A stretch of 64,000 bases of DNA from Exiguobacterium sp. 9-2 (GTDB lineage Bacteria; Bacillota; Bacilli; Exiguobacteriales; Exiguobacteriaceae). Where the stretch lies: contig NZ_CP142850.1 of assembly GCF_036287235.1 (NCBI RefSeq), positions 2,187,127 to 2,251,126 on the forward strand, in the 5' to 3' direction. Both the position numbers and the translations under genes were made by a program. Positions 54,522 through 63,369 of this stretch are shown piece by piece; within the stretch, counting starts at the first letter, position 1, and each line of letters opens with the position of its first letter. The notes under the pieces are model-generated. The model worked only from the letters and a program-made list of their open reading frames with translations. It was not told the origin of the DNA and ran no database searches.

Positions 54522-55727
54522 TTAGTATGGAATAAAATCGTAACGCTCTGCCGTTTTATACGTGAACTCGTTCAGTTTTTTGAATAAGACGATTTGATCG
54601 AGTCCAACCTGCTTGACCGTATTTTGTTGCATGTACCGTTTTTGATCTGCTGTAAACGTATTATAGATTGGAGCATAGCCGTTACTTTGGAACGGTTGCA
54701 TTTGAATCGCGCGATCCGCGTCTTCCAATCGATTGTAGCGAATTGTCCCTCCGACAACTCCTCTACCGAGAATCGTCATCGCTTTTCCATCTGCTCGATG
54801 CACGTTTCGGATCGTATTGTAGCGGAGCGTTGGATTCTCCCAGTTCATCATCGAAATCGCATAATCCTTCGTTCCGTCAATCGTGTTTTTTTCAATCCGG
54901 ACATTCGTGTGTAATTTGTTTTCCGTGTATTGATGTGTGCCGATTGCCACATTGATGTTACGGAATAAGTTATTACGAATCGTGATATCTTCATTTGGAG
55001 TGCCATCTTGATTCGACCACTTCCAGTTGAAACCCTTCGTGATTGGATCTGGGGTATCGAGATTAATCGATTCATTCGGACCTGTATTCGGTATCATGAC
55101 GGCATCGACGAATTTCATGTTTTCGATGACTGCCTTCTTCGTTGCATCAAGTTCCATCGCATGTGAACCCTTTTGATTCCGTACCGTAATACCGCCGATG
55201 TACAAATTTTGATTATGGGCAATAGCGAAAGCCGAACCACGCGCATATTGATTCAAGTCGATCTGTGCATTCCCCTTACCGACGAGTTTAACATTCTGGG
55301 AACCGTTATATTTGCCAACTTTTTTATCCAGACGTAAAACAGATGGCGCAACGAAATCAAAGACACTCGTCGTCGAACTAATCTTTGTCGTCCCTGTCTC
55401 TGTCGTCTTTTTGATGATGACACCATCCTCTAGGATCACCGTCGTATTGGACGGGATACCAACACGTAACGGGGACAGATACGTTCCCTTTGTTAGAACG
55501 AGGGTGCCTCCCCCTTCTTTTTCAAGTCGTTCCAAATAAGAACGCATCGTATAATGATTGCGTGTCTTTGCATTATAGGTCGTATATTTACGGATTGCTG
55601 GGTCAATCGCTTCTGTTTTTGGTGTAATCCGGTATGTTTTTTTAATCGTTGTCGCCTTCGCTTCGCTCGGATGAATACCGATTAAAAGTGAAGAAGCGAT
55701 GAATACAGCGAGAGTTGTTTTCTTCAA
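54522..55727 (-). CDS. Secreted right-handed beta-helix protein
   Basis: A 401-residue secreted protein. A signal peptide (KKTTLAVFIASSLLIG...AKA) is followed by repeated short beta segments of a parallel beta-helix, as in pectate lyases and other polysaccharide-active enzymes (DITIRNNLFRNINVAI, NVRIEKNTIDGTKDYAI, TLRYNTIRNVHR, TIRYNRLEDADRAI). The start is a TTG at 55727, after GGAAG; a far upstream ATG would add residues before the signal peptide. Catalytic residues cannot be assigned. It may act on a cell-surface or plant polysaccharide. A perfect 8-bp inverted repeat lies upstream. Confidence 0.8.
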   Translation of the reverse strand: MKKTTLAVFIASSLLIGIHPSEAKATTIKKTYRITPKTEAIDPAIRKYTTYNAKTRNHYTMRSYLERLEKEGGGTLVLTKGTYLSPLRVGIPSNTTVILEDGVIIKKTTETGTTKISSTTSVFDFVAPSVLRLDKKVGKYNGSQNVKLVGKGNAQIDLNQYARGSAFAIAHNQNLYIGGITVRNQKGSHAMELDATKKAVIENMKFVDAVMIPNTGPNESINLDTPDPITKGFNWKWSNQDGTPNEDITIRNNLFRNINVAIGTHQYTENKLHTNVRIEKNTIDGTKDYAISMMNWENPTLRYNTIRNVHRADGKAMTILGRGVVGGTIRYNRLEDADRAIQMQPFQSNGYAPIYNTFTADQKRYMQQNTVKQVGLDQIVLFKKLNEFTYKTAERYDFIPY

Positions 55728-55802
55728 TCTGTAACTTCCTTCCCATTCTTCAAAACATTTCATCCACTGAAGGTCTATTATAGCATTTATCCAATTAAAG
55801 GA

Positions 55803-55823
55803 AAAATGACATTTGGTCATTTT
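55803..55823. promoter_or_regulatory. Perfect inverted repeat upstream of the beta-helix gene
   Basis: AAAATGAC, five bases, GTCATTTT: an 8-5-8 perfect palindrome. A TGCTATAAT extended -10 (TATAAT at 55777-55782, minus strand) lies about 20 bases downstream, so the repeat covers or borders the -35 region. It could be an operator for an unidentified regulator. The other part of the 55728-55944 gap is the thrS terminator. Confidence 0.5.
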
Positions 55824-55893
55824 AGATAGATTCAGTTGGATGTTCTACCTGTTTCATCGGTATGAAATTGGTTTCTTTCAAGCATCCCATCAC

Positions 55894-55934
55894 AAAAACA
55901 ATCCGCCCTACATCAGCAGGGCGGATTGTTTTTG
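55894..55934. terminator. Terminator after thrS
   Basis: Stem AAAAACAATCCGCCCT with AGGGCGGATTGTTTTT around a short loop; perfect on both arms, with T-run on the minus strand just past the thrS stop. Confidence 0.92.
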
Positions 55935-55944
55935 TATACATGAA

Positions 55945-57885
55945 TTATTTTGAACGATTTGCGATTTCTTGCTCTAAATCTGCAATGAATTGTTCGAGTG
56001 ATGCATTACTCGAGTCTTTTGAACCGTAACGACGAATGTTGACTTCGCGTGATTCAACTTCTTTGTCACCTAAAACGAGCATGACCGGTACTTTATTGAC
56101 TTGTGCTTCACGAATACGATAACCGAGTTTCTCGTCACGGAAATCTGTTTCGACGCGGATTCCCTTTTTCAACAGGATCGCTTTGATTTCACGAGCATAG
56201 TCTTCATGAACACCAGAAACCGGAATCAATTTCACCTGAACGGGTGCGAGCCATGTTGGGAACGCACCTTTGTATTCTTCGATCAAGTATGCGACGAATC
56301 GTTCCATTGTCGAAACGACACCTCGGTGTAAGACGACCGGACGATGATCTTGTCCGTCATTTCCTTTGTATGTCAATTCCAAGCGCTCTGGTAAGAGGAA
56401 GTCGAGTTGGACTGTCGAGAGCGTCTCATCTTTACCAAGTGCTGTCCGAACTTGCACGTCAAGCTTCGGTCCGTAGAAGGCAGCTTCGCCTTCTGCTTCG
56501 AAGTATTCAAGTTCGAGCTCATCCATTGTTTCTTTCAACTCACGTTGCGCCATTTCCCAAATCGCATCGTTATCGAAGTACTTCTCTTTATCCGCTGGGT
56601 CACGGTACGAAAGACGGAACTTGTAATCTGTGATCCCGAAATCAGCATAGACTTCTTGAATAAGGTGAACGATGGCTTTAAACTCATCTTTCATTTGGTC
56701 AGGACGGACGAACGTATGTCCATCGTTAAGAACCATGTAACGAACGCGCTGAAGACCAGTCAAGGCACCAGACATTTCGTAACGGTGCATGCCACCAAGC
56801 TCCGCGACACGAAGTGGTAAATCACGGTACGAACGTGGTTCGTTCTTATAGACCATCATATGGTGTGGACAGTTCATCGGGCGAAGAACAAGTTCTTCAT
56901 TGTCCATCTCCATTTTCGGGAACATGTCATCTTGATAGTGATCCCAGTGCCCCGATGTCTTGTATAGATCGACTGAACCGAGGACCGGTGTATAGACGTG
57001 CTCATACCCAAGTTCGAGTTCTTTATCGACGATATAACGCTCGACTGTCCGACGGATGGCTGCTCCTTTTGGTAACCACATCGGAAGTCCTTGACCGACT
57101 TCTTGAGAAGTGAAGAATAAACCAAGTTCCTTCCCGAGTTTCCGGTGATCCCGTTCTTTTGCTTCAGCGAGGAAGTGGAGGTGTTGTTTCAACTGATCTT
57201 TTGTTGCCCATGCTGTACCGTAAATCCGTTGTAACATCTTGTTTTTCGAATCACCACGCCAGTAAGCACCAGCAACGCTCATCAATTTGAAGACTTGTAG
57301 CTTCGCTGTCGCTGGAACGTGTGGTCCACGGCAGAGATCGAAGAATTCGCCTTGACGGTAAATCGTCAAATCCTGATCAGCAGGAATCGACTCGATCAAT
57401 TCAACCTTCAACGGATCATTGAGTTCTTTATAGATGGCGAGTGCCTCGTCACGCGAGACGACTTCTCGTTCGATCGGCAAGTTTTCACCGGCGATTTTAT
57501 TCATCATCTTCTCGATTTCTGGAAGGTCCTCTTCTGTCAGACGACGTTCCATATCGATGTCATAGTAAAAACCATTCTCGATTGTCGGTCCAATTCCAAG
57601 ATGAATCGTTTCATCCGGATACAGACGTTTGATGGCTTGTGCCATCAAATGAGCTGATGAGTGACGAATCAAGTCGAGCCCTTCTTCTGAATCCGGCATG
57701 ATCAATTCAATTGTACCGTCCTCTTCGATTGGACGACGGTAATCGATGGCGTGCCCGTTCAATTTAGCAGCAAAGGCTTTTTTACGAAGACCTGGGCTGA
57801 TCGAAGCTGCCACTTCTTCAGCTGTCGTGCCGGCTGCAAATTCCTTTACGGCGCCGTCTGGAAATGTAAGTGTGATGTTTGACAT
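55945..57885 (-). CDS. thrS: Threonyl-tRNA synthetase
   Basis: Charges tRNA-Thr. The 646-residue class II synthetase has the TGS domain (1-62), the editing/SAD domain with [16 protein letters not shown] and the second zinc-like HVPATAKL region, catalytic core with motif 2 [34 protein letters not shown] and motif 3 [15 protein letters not shown], and the C-terminal anticodon-binding domain. AAAGGGGGA precedes the ATG. Expression is controlled by the T-box leader upstream. Confidence 0.97.
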   Translation of the reverse strand: MSNITLTFPDGAVKEFAAGTTAEEVAASISPGLRKKAFAAKLNGHAIDYRRPIEEDGTIELIMPDSEEGLDLIRHSSAHLMAQAIKRLYPDETIHLGIGPTIENGFYYDIDMERRLTEEDLPEIEKMMNKIAGENLPIEREVVSRDEALAIYKELNDPLKVELIESIPADQDLTIYRQGEFFDLCRGPHVPATAKLQVFKLMSVAGAYWRGDSKNKMLQRIYGTAWATKDQLKQHLHFLAEAKERDHRKLGKELGLFFTSQEVGQGLPMWLPKGAAIRRTVERYIVDKELELGYEHVYTPVLGSVDLYKTSGHWDHYQDDMFPKMEMDNEELVLRPMNCPHHMMVYKNEPRSYRDLPLRVAELGGMHRYEMSGALTGLQRVRYMVLNDGHTFVRPDQMKDEFKAIVHLIQEVYADFGITDYKFRLSYRDPADKEKYFDNDAIWEMAQRELKETMDELELEYFEAEGEAAFYGPKLDVQVRTALGKDETLSTVQLDFLLPERLELTYKGNDGQDHRPVVLHRGVVSTMERFVAYLIEEYKGAFPTWLAPVQVKLIPVSGVHEDYAREIKAILLKKGIRVETDFRDEKLGYRIREAQVNKVPVMLVLGDKEVESREVNIRRYGSKDSSNASLEQFIADLEQEIANRSK

Positions 57886-57913
57886 GACTGTTTCCCCCTT
57901 TTACAAAATAAAA

Positions 57914-58150
57914 AAGACTCATCCCTAAAAAGGGACGAGTCTTAATCTCGTGGTACCACCCTCGTTCCCGGACCATGCACTGGTTCGGCTCGAACACGCG
58001 TTAACGGGCGTGAGGCGCAAACGGATTAGCCCCGTTCGTGCTATGAGGGAGTAAAGACATGAATGATGCCATGAGAAGCTTCCACCGTTCTTCTCTCGCT
58101 AGTTTGGTTCATTTCATACTCCATATCCTCAATCGTTGCATCGTCTATTG
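57914..58150 (-). promoter_or_regulatory. T-box riboswitch leader of thrS
   Basis: The T-box core GGGTGGTACCACGAG (about 57948-57962) precedes a terminator hairpin AAGACTCGTCCCT / AGGGATGAGTCTT (57914-57943) followed by a T-run, all read on the minus strand. Further upstream the leader is GC-rich and self-complementary, as for stem I. Specificity for tRNA-Thr is inferred from the downstream gene. This accounts for the 57886-58196 gap. Confidence 0.9.
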
Positions 58151-58160
58151 ACGTGTCATT

Positions 58161-58190
58161 AGTATAACGAATCCGTTGCTTCCTTGACAA
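58161..58190 (-). promoter_or_regulatory. Promoter of thrS
   Basis: TTGTCA, 18-base spacer, TATACT on the minus strand. The -35 lies just below the dnaI stop. Confidence 0.65.
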
Positions 58191-58196
58191 GGAAAA

Positions 58197-59114
58197 TTAG
58201 TAGCGACGTCGATTTTCACCAAGGAACTCGATTGGTTGCGTCGTCGTCCGGATTCGTTCCATCAGTCGTGCAGCCTTTAATTTATCGCCTTGATCATTTG
58301 TGATTCCGAAATGGAGTTCGAGTTCATCATAAGATAAGTTCGAGCTGAATAATGTCGGCAGACGATGCATCATGCGATACTGCAAAATGATCCCGAACAA
58401 TTCATCCCGTACCCACGGACTGATCGATTCAGCACCGATATCGTCAATCAACAAGACTGGAATCGTTTGAAATCCTTCGAGGAATGTATCAAACGAGTCA
58501 GACCGAATCCGCCGTTTCGCTTCAGCGACAAACCCCGGGGCATGGACAAGAATCGTTGCAATCCGTTCTTTTTTCAAAGCATTCCCGATCGCAGCCAAAA
58601 GGTATGTTTTCCCGACACCAAAGCTACCATGAAGGTACAATCCCTTTACCGTCTCCTTCGAGCGGAGATGATTGAGGAACTGAGACGCCGCACGCAAGGC
58701 AAGCTTACGGTCCGTCGTCGACAAGTCAAAATCACTGAAGTTCGCATCGCGGACTTCATCCGGCAGGAACAGGCTCTTAAATTTCTTCTCAAGCGCACGT
58801 TCATCCTCTCGGTCTTTTAACGCTTGCGACTTCTCATACGAGACGACGATCTGTCCTTTTTCGACGTGCAGGATCGGCTGGTACCCTTCGATGACTGCCT
58901 TACTTTCAATCAGTCGATTTCCGTCCATCTGTTCCGCATATTCATTCAATTTGAGCATGCCCCGCTCGATCATCCGTTGATCGATCTCCGGATGTGTCCG
59001 CAAGAACATGACGACACCTGGATGAGACAACACTCGTTGTTGAATCGCTCGAACCGATTCTGCGACGTCCGGTCGACTTAATATTTTTTCGATAGATGAT
59101 TGGATATGTTCCAT
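58197..59114 (-). CDS. dnaI: Primosomal protein DnaI (helicase loader)
   Basis: AAA+ loader that places the replicative helicase at the origin and restart sites. The 305-residue protein has an N-terminal region that contacts the helicase and a C-terminal ATPase domain with Walker A GSFGVGKTYLLAAIG near residue 165, Walker B IPVLLIDDIG, and a sensor region (RMMHRLPTLFSSNLSYDELE). It follows dnaB by 12 bases in an operon with nrdR upstream. Same order as B. subtilis dnaB-dnaI. Confidence 0.95.
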   Translation of the reverse strand: MEHIQSSIEKILSRPDVAESVRAIQQRVLSHPGVVMFLRTHPEIDQRMIERGMLKLNEYAEQMDGNRLIESKAVIEGYQPILHVEKGQIVVSYEKSQALKDREDERALEKKFKSLFLPDEVRDANFSDFDLSTTDRKLALRAASQFLNHLRSKETVKGLYLHGSFGVGKTYLLAAIGNALKKERIATILVHAPGFVAEAKRRIRSDSFDTFLEGFQTIPVLLIDDIGAESISPWVRDELFGIILQYRMMHRLPTLFSSNLSYDELELHFGITNDQGDKLKAARLMERIRTTTQPIEFLGENRRRY

Positions 59115-59126
59115 GTCTCGACTCCT

Positions 59127-60488
59127 TTAGTTCCCCTTCAGTTCTCGTAAGATCCGTTCCATTTCTTCATCATCTGGAACATCTGCTTCGAAACTCGCTT
59201 TTTTAGAGGCTTCGTACTGCTGCTGTTTTGCTTTCTCTTCTTGCAACCACTTCGGATTCGGACCGCCATTCGTGTTGCTTGTCCGTCCCCGGCGACCACC
59301 AACAGTTTGACGCGCACGTTCTTGTTTTTGCTCCTGCTTTTTTGAAATCAACTCATCCTGCTCCTGCGTCTTCGCTAGTGCCTCGGATGCCGTCACGTAT
59401 CCCTTCTGTTTCCAATCATCAACGATCGATAAGAGGAAGTTCTTGCTGAAGCGATTATCTTTTTTGATGACGAGCGCATAGTAGTACGCAGCATTGACGA
59501 TCCCAGACGACATCTCATAATCGATGATCAATTGTTGGATCAATTCTTCATCCCGTTCAGACAACGCTTTGACCTTTCGCAACTTCGCTACATAATGCTT
59601 CGGATGGGTGCTTTCCATCGTCTCCGTCGCTTCGATGTCTCCGACCTCGATCGTGTCTAGTGAGGCGACCTTCGCTTTTTTCTCCCGGCTGAGTTTTTGT
59701 TTTGCTGACAACATCATCTGTTTGCAGCGTTCTTGCTTCTCAGCATCGGTCATCGGCAAGTACGCTTCGTGACGGAAACGGGCATTCAACAGTTCCGCCA
59801 TCAATGCTTCATTCGACTGCGTGACGTAAGCAAGCTTCACGAGCAGATGATCGATTGCCTTTGAGTAAAATGTTCGTGGCAGGAAACGATCGGTCTGTCG
59901 CTTCATCTCTTCTAGATCAAACGAATAGTCGAATTCATATACCGCACGTTCCTGTTTCGCATAAGCTTTCGGCTGATGAGCGGAAGCAAGACCAGCTTTT
60001 ACGTCGAACACTTGATCAAATCGAACCGTCCGATCAACGATGTTCTTCGGAAGCGGCTCCGTCCGAAAACGATGCTGTAACGACCGGAACCGGATTTCAC
60101 CGACGCGATAGAACAGCAGACTCGATAACACCCCGTCATTCAAGAAGGTGTTCGGCGCAAGCGGAACCCGGATTTGATAAATGTAACGATAAGCGGCTTG
60201 GCGCGCTTCGAACGTTCGAATCAACCCGATCCCTTCTAGCTTAAATAACTCTTCCTTGAACTCATCGACGGAAAACCCGAGTAGTGTTCCGAGTTCCGCA
60301 TGGGAAATATACTGGGATTTCGTTTTCCCTGGGATCATCTCACTCCAAAACGTTTGATAGAGCCCAAGCGCTTTAACACCGATAATCGGCTGGTATAAAT
60401 AATATAAAGATTGATAAGCTTCACGGTCGACGACACCATTGCTCATCACTAAGCAAAGGTCGGTACCGGAAAGTTCACGTTCTACCAT
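59127..60488 (-). CDS. dnaB: Replication initiation and membrane attachment protein DnaB
   Basis: Gram-positive primosome component that helps DnaI load the helicase; not the replicative helicase itself. The 453-residue protein is largely helical with two related replication domains (DUF-type, ~1-140 and ~310-400: LYYLYQPIIG; LLSIVDDWKQKGYVTASEAL) and a basic, low-complexity C terminus (residues ~395-440). It is followed by dnaI and preceded by a terminator after nrdR. Confidence 0.92.
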   Translation of the reverse strand: MVERELSGTDLCLVMSNGVVDREAYQSLYYLYQPIIGVKALGLYQTFWSEMIPGKTKSQYISHAELGTLLGFSVDEFKEELFKLEGIGLIRTFEARQAAYRYIYQIRVPLAPNTFLNDGVLSSLLFYRVGEIRFRSLQHRFRTEPLPKNIVDRTVRFDQVFDVKAGLASAHQPKAYAKQERAVYEFDYSFDLEEMKRQTDRFLPRTFYSKAIDHLLVKLAYVTQSNEALMAELLNARFRHEAYLPMTDAEKQERCKQMMLSAKQKLSREKKAKVASLDTIEVGDIEATETMESTHPKHYVAKLRKVKALSERDEELIQQLIIDYEMSSGIVNAAYYYALVIKKDNRFSKNFLLSIVDDWKQKGYVTASEALAKTQEQDELISKKQEQKQERARQTVGGRRGRTSNTNGGPNPKWLQEEKAKQQQYEASKKASFEADVPDDEEMERILRELKGN

Positions 60489-60516
60489 CTGACTCGTCCT
60501 TTCCTTAGGGAGAAAA

Positions 60517-60550
60517 AGAGAGGTGCGCTGACCGGACAGACGACCTCTCT
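60517..60550 (-). terminator. Intrinsic terminator between nrdR and dnaB
   Basis: Stem AGAGAGGT with ACCTCTCT around an 18-base loop that can pair further, followed by TTTTT on the minus strand. It lies 10 bases past the nrdR stop. dnaB-dnaI may be expressed by readthrough or from a promoter not resolved here. Confidence 0.72.
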
Positions 60551-60560
60551 TATATCACGT

Positions 60561-61037
60561 TCAATTCTCACGGTCATTTTCCTGATGTCGCTCCATCAGT
60601 TCAGAGAGCTCTTGGAAAAAGACATTGATGTCCTTAAATTGTTTATAAACACTCGCAAAGCGGACATATGCCACTTCGTCAACGGATGCTAGTTCATTTA
60701 ATACGAGACGTCCGACCTGCTCACTTGGAATCTCATGCTGAGCTGTCGCTCGTAATGCCTTTTCGACCCGACTGACGACTGTTTCTAGCTGTTCAATCGA
60801 AATCGGTCGTTTTTCACAGGCACGCACTAATCCACGTAGAATTTTCTCGCGATTGAACTCGTCACGCGTTCCGTCTTTCTTTACGATGATTAAAGGGGTC
60901 TGCTCGACCATTTCGAATGTCGTAAAACGATAGCCACAAGACTCACATTCACGTCTTCTTCGAATCGAACCGAAATCCTGGACTGGTCTTGAATCCAGTA
61001 CTTTTGTTCCGTTAAAATTACAGGCTGGACAGCGCAT
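60561..61037 (-). CDS. nrdR: Transcriptional repressor NrdR
   Basis: Represses ribonucleotide reductase genes in response to ATP/dATP. The 158-residue protein has an N-terminal zinc ribbon (CPAC near residue 3, CESCGYRF) and an ATP-cone domain ([26 protein letters not shown]). The ATG at 61037 follows GGAGG and gives the family N terminus MRCPAC; it lies 13 bases after the upstream small gene, which supports this start. As in B. subtilis (ytcG) it precedes dnaB. Confidence 0.95.
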   Translation of the reverse strand: MRCPACNFNGTKVLDSRPVQDFGSIRRRRECESCGYRFTTFEMVEQTPLIIVKKDGTRDEFNREKILRGLVRACEKRPISIEQLETVVSRVEKALRATAQHEIPSEQVGRLVLNELASVDEVAYVRFASVYKQFKDINVFFQELSELMERHQENDREN

Positions 61038-61050
61038 GCCGTACCTCCGT

Positions 61051-61419
61051 TCACGTGATTTCTTTTGTTCCAATCATCTTTAATCGATACCCTGCATCAA
61101 GTGATGCATAGATTCGCTCAATTTGTTTCTCGAGATCAGGTCCGAGAAGACTTTCACGGTGTAAGAAGAGATCGACGGCAGTACGTCCGCCTGCCACCAT
61201 GATGACTGTCGCAAGTCCATCGACTTCTTTTAAGGTAAAAGCGAGTTCTCCACGTTCCGCGTCAACACGACGAACCGTTCCGCCATCTTGCTTTAAGATA
61301 TTTTCTAAACCAGCAAATAACATCTCCACAGTTGCTGCGTAGTAGTGTGTGCGTAGGTTTTCGTTTTTATGTGTATCGGATGTCTCTAGCTGTTTTTGCA
61401 AACGTTCCTTCAGTCCCAT
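61051..61419 (-). CDS. Uncharacterised small protein between speD and nrdR
   Basis: A 122-residue soluble protein with no recognised domain. The N-terminal half is polar and helical ([13 protein letters not shown]), the middle has a beta pattern ([27 protein letters not shown]) and the C terminus is helical. The ATG at 61419 is chosen because GAGG lies six bases upstream, while the first ATG has no room for one. It is 13 bases from nrdR, so they are probably co-transcribed. No function suggested. Confidence 0.65.
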   Translation of the reverse strand: MGLKERLQKQLETSDTHKNENLRTHYYAATVEMLFAGLENILKQDGGTVRRVDAERGELAFTLKEVDGLATVIMVAGGRTAVDLFLHRESLLGPDLEKQIERIYASLDAGYRLKMIGTKEIT

Positions 61420-61480
61420 GGTCATCCTCTTTTCTTTGTTTCTTCTACTATTAAGAATAACAGACGTCAGACATATTAAA

Positions 61481-61507
61481 AAGCCCTCGTCTGAACGACG
61501 AGGGCTT
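61481..61507 (-). terminator. Intrinsic terminator after speD
   Basis: A perfect 11-bp stem AAGCCCTCGTC with GACGAGGGCTT around a short loop, followed by TTTTT on the minus strand, 19 bases past the speD stop. Confidence 0.9.
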
Positions 61508-61526
61508 GACGAATTCGTGTGTATTG

Positions 61527-61913
61527 TCAGTTGACGTGCTGGACAGTAGCCGCTGGAACTTGAACAGGTCCCATACCACGTGGAATTTCGACATTTTCAC
61601 GGATTTTCGCATCGAGCTTTTCAGCAATGTAGTTCGCTGCGATGGCTGGATCGATCCGATCCCCACAAGTAAAGACATCAACCGATGCATACCCGTGCTC
61701 TGGGAAACTGTGAATCGTTAAGTGCGATTCAGAGATAATGACGACGCCACTGACGCCGTGTGGTGCAAACTTGTGGAATGCTACTTCTCGTACTTCTGCA
61801 CCTGCTTGAAGTGCTGCGTCAACGAAAAGTCGTTCAACGAATTCCATGTCGTTCAATTTTTCAGGATTACAATCCCAAAGTTCTGCAATAATGTGTCTTC
61901 CCATAGTATCCAT
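61527..61913 (-). CDS. speD: S-adenosylmethionine decarboxylase proenzyme
   Basis: Makes decarboxylated SAM, the aminopropyl donor for spermidine. The 128-residue proenzyme has [12 protein letters not shown] with the self-cleavage site before Ser63, which becomes the pyruvoyl cofactor; [15 protein letters not shown] and [13 protein letters not shown] follow the B. subtilis enzyme closely. The ATG at 61913 is preceded by GGGGGG. It is separate from speE. A leader of about 140 bases with a stable hairpin lies upstream. Confidence 0.96.
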   Translation of the reverse strand: MDTMGRHIIAELWDCNPEKLNDMEFVERLFVDAALQAGAEVREVAFHKFAPHGVSGVVIISESHLTIHSFPEHGYASVDVFTCGDRIDPAIAANYIAEKLDAKIRENVEIPRGMGPVQVPAATVQHVN

Positions 61914-61997
61914 TTGTGGATCCCCCCTACATTCAATGGTCTTCAAAGTAGTTGATCACTTACTTTGCGCCTGAGTCGTTCGCACCCACGGGGGAAA

Positions 61998-62019
61998 GTT
62001 AGTCCAGAGAGGTCCTAAC
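61998..62019 (-). ncRNA. Structured 5' leader hairpin of speD
   Basis: In the ~145-base leader between the speD promoter and ATG, GTTAG pairs with CTAAC and an inner GACC/GG block closes a TCTCT loop, on the minus strand. No terminator run follows, so it is not a plain terminator. It may be a small regulatory structure; I do not recognise a known riboswitch class. Confidence 0.4.
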
Positions 62020-62063
62020 CCTTTAAGCTGCGATTGCCAGACCGATTGAAGTTCACGATTTGA

Positions 62064-62092
62064 ATTATAGCGAGTATCAAAAAGATACACAA
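62064..62092 (-). promoter_or_regulatory. Promoter of speD
   Basis: TTGTGT, 17-base spacer, TATAAT on the minus strand. Transcription would start about 145 bases before the speD ATG. This and the hairpin account for the 61914-62130 gap. Confidence 0.7.
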
Positions 62093-62130
62093 GGATAAAT
62101 TTCAAAAATTAATATATTTTAAGAAAAAAA

Positions 62131-62166
62131 ACGGGACAGCCCCCGTCATTGCTGGGATCTGCCCGT
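62131..62166 (-). terminator. Intrinsic terminator after gapB
   Basis: Stem ACGGGxAG with CTxTCCCGT plus further inner pairs, then eight T on the minus strand, just past the gapB stop. Confidence 0.8.
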
Positions 62167-62171
62167 TATAA

Positions 62172-63215
62172 TTAATTCAATTCAAGTTCTTTTTCAACGG
62201 TTCCCATCGCCTCTAAGTGTGCCGAGACGAGGTGTACGAGATCGACGACGCGGCATGAGTAACCCCACTCATTATCGTACCAAGCGAGGACCTTCACCTG
62301 ACGACCACCCATGACCATCGTCGAGAGCCCGTCGACGACCGTCGAACGTTCTTCTCCGTTAAAGTCGATTGAGACGAGCGGTTCCATCGTCATTCCGAGA
62401 ATGCCATCAAGCGCACCGTCCGCTGCTTTCGTGAAGGCTTCGTTCACTTCAGCGACCGTCGTATCCCGACTGACTTCGACGACGAGATCGACGAGTGATA
62501 CGTTCGGTGTCGGAACACGAAGCGCGAGTCCATTTAATTTCCCTTCCAAATGTGGCAAGACGAGCGCAATCGCCTTTGCCGCGCCTGTCGACGTCGGAAT
62601 GATCGATGAGCCGCATGCCCGGGCGCGCCGTAAATCCTTATGCGGGTTATCAATGTTATTTTGATCGTTCGTAAACGCATGAACCGTCGTGACGAGACCG
62701 GATTCGATTCCGAATGCACGGTCGATGACTTGAACGACAGGTGCGAGACAGTTCGTCGTACACGATGCGTTCGAAACGATATCATCCGTTTCATGATCAT
62801 ACATGTCATCATTGACACCCATGACGATCGTCCGAACATCCCCTTTAGCAGGTGCCGTGATGACGACCTTTTTTGCTCCTGCCACTAAATGCTTCGCAGC
62901 GCCCGTATCCGAATTGAACTTCCCTGTTGCTTCGACGACGATATCGATGCCGAGTTCCCCCCACGGCAATAGCTCAGGATTGCGTTCACTGACGATTTGA
63001 ATCTCTTTTCCGTCAACCATCAACGCCCCATCGATGATGTCGACCGGATAATTGAATTTTCCGTGTACCGTATCATACTTGATTAAATGCGCGAGTGTTT
63101 CGACTGGATAACTCGCATTAATTGCTACGACTTCGCTTTTCCCCTCAGCGATCAGACGTCGAAAGACCATTCGACCAATTCGACCAAAACCATTGACTGC
63201 CACCTTGACTCCCAT
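62172..63215 (-). CDS. gapB: Glyceraldehyde-3-phosphate dehydrogenase, GapB (gluconeogenic) type
   Basis: Catalyses the reverse (gluconeogenic) GAPDH reaction, with NADP preference in the GapB class. The 346-residue protein has GFGRIGRMVFRR, INASYPVETLAHLIKYDTVHG where Ala-Ser-Tyr replaces the NAD-selecting Asp, the catalytic SNASCTTNCLAP and the anchoring GWYDNEWGYS-type WYDNEWGYSCRV. The ATG at 63215 follows GGGGGA. It is directly upstream of speD as in B. subtilis. A near-perfect cre sits in its promoter. Confidence 0.96.
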   Translation of the reverse strand: MGVKVAVNGFGRIGRMVFRRLIAEGKSEVVAINASYPVETLAHLIKYDTVHGKFNYPVDIIDGALMVDGKEIQIVSERNPELLPWGELGIDIVVEATGKFNSDTGAAKHLVAGAKKVVITAPAKGDVRTIVMGVNDDMYDHETDDIVSNASCTTNCLAPVVQVIDRAFGIESGLVTTVHAFTNDQNNIDNPHKDLRRARACGSSIIPTSTGAAKAIALVLPHLEGKLNGLALRVPTPNVSLVDLVVEVSRDTTVAEVNEAFTKAADGALDGILGMTMEPLVSIDFNGEERSTVVDGLSTMVMGGRQVKVLAWYDNEWGYSCRVVDLVHLVSAHLEAMGTVEKELELN

Positions 63216-63264
63216 GTGCGGATCCCCCTTCAATGTGACGGATGTACCTCCGTTTACAGATAGA

Positions 63265-63293
63265 ACTATATCATGAAATGTAAGCGATTTCAT
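63265..63293 (-). promoter_or_regulatory. Promoter of gapB
   Basis: ATGAAA, 17-base spacer, TATAGT on the minus strand. A cre site covers the -35 and spacer. Start of transcription would be about 43 bases before the ATG. Confidence 0.6.
63278..63292. promoter_or_regulatory. Candidate CcpA site (cre) at the gapB promoter
   Basis: ATGTAAGCGATTTCA satisfies the consensus WTGNAANCGNWNNCW at every position and lies between and over the gapB -35 and spacer, on either strand. It is also embedded in a 7-7-7 inverted repeat (ATGAAAT, ATTTCAT). Binding there would block polymerase, which fits repression of a gluconeogenic gene by glucose. Confidence 0.75.
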
Positions 63294-63308
63294 TATGTTC
63301 TCTAAAAA

Positions 63309-63339
63309 AAGTGAGAGAAGATGGAAACTTCTCTCACTT
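63309..63339 (-). terminator. Intrinsic terminator after coaE
   Basis: A 12-bp stem AAGTGAGAGAAG with CTTCTCTCACTT around a seven-base loop, then seven T on the minus strand, 30 bases past the coaE stop. Confidence 0.9.
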
Positions 63340-63369
63340 CATGTTTTTCATAACTTGTCATCATTTGCA

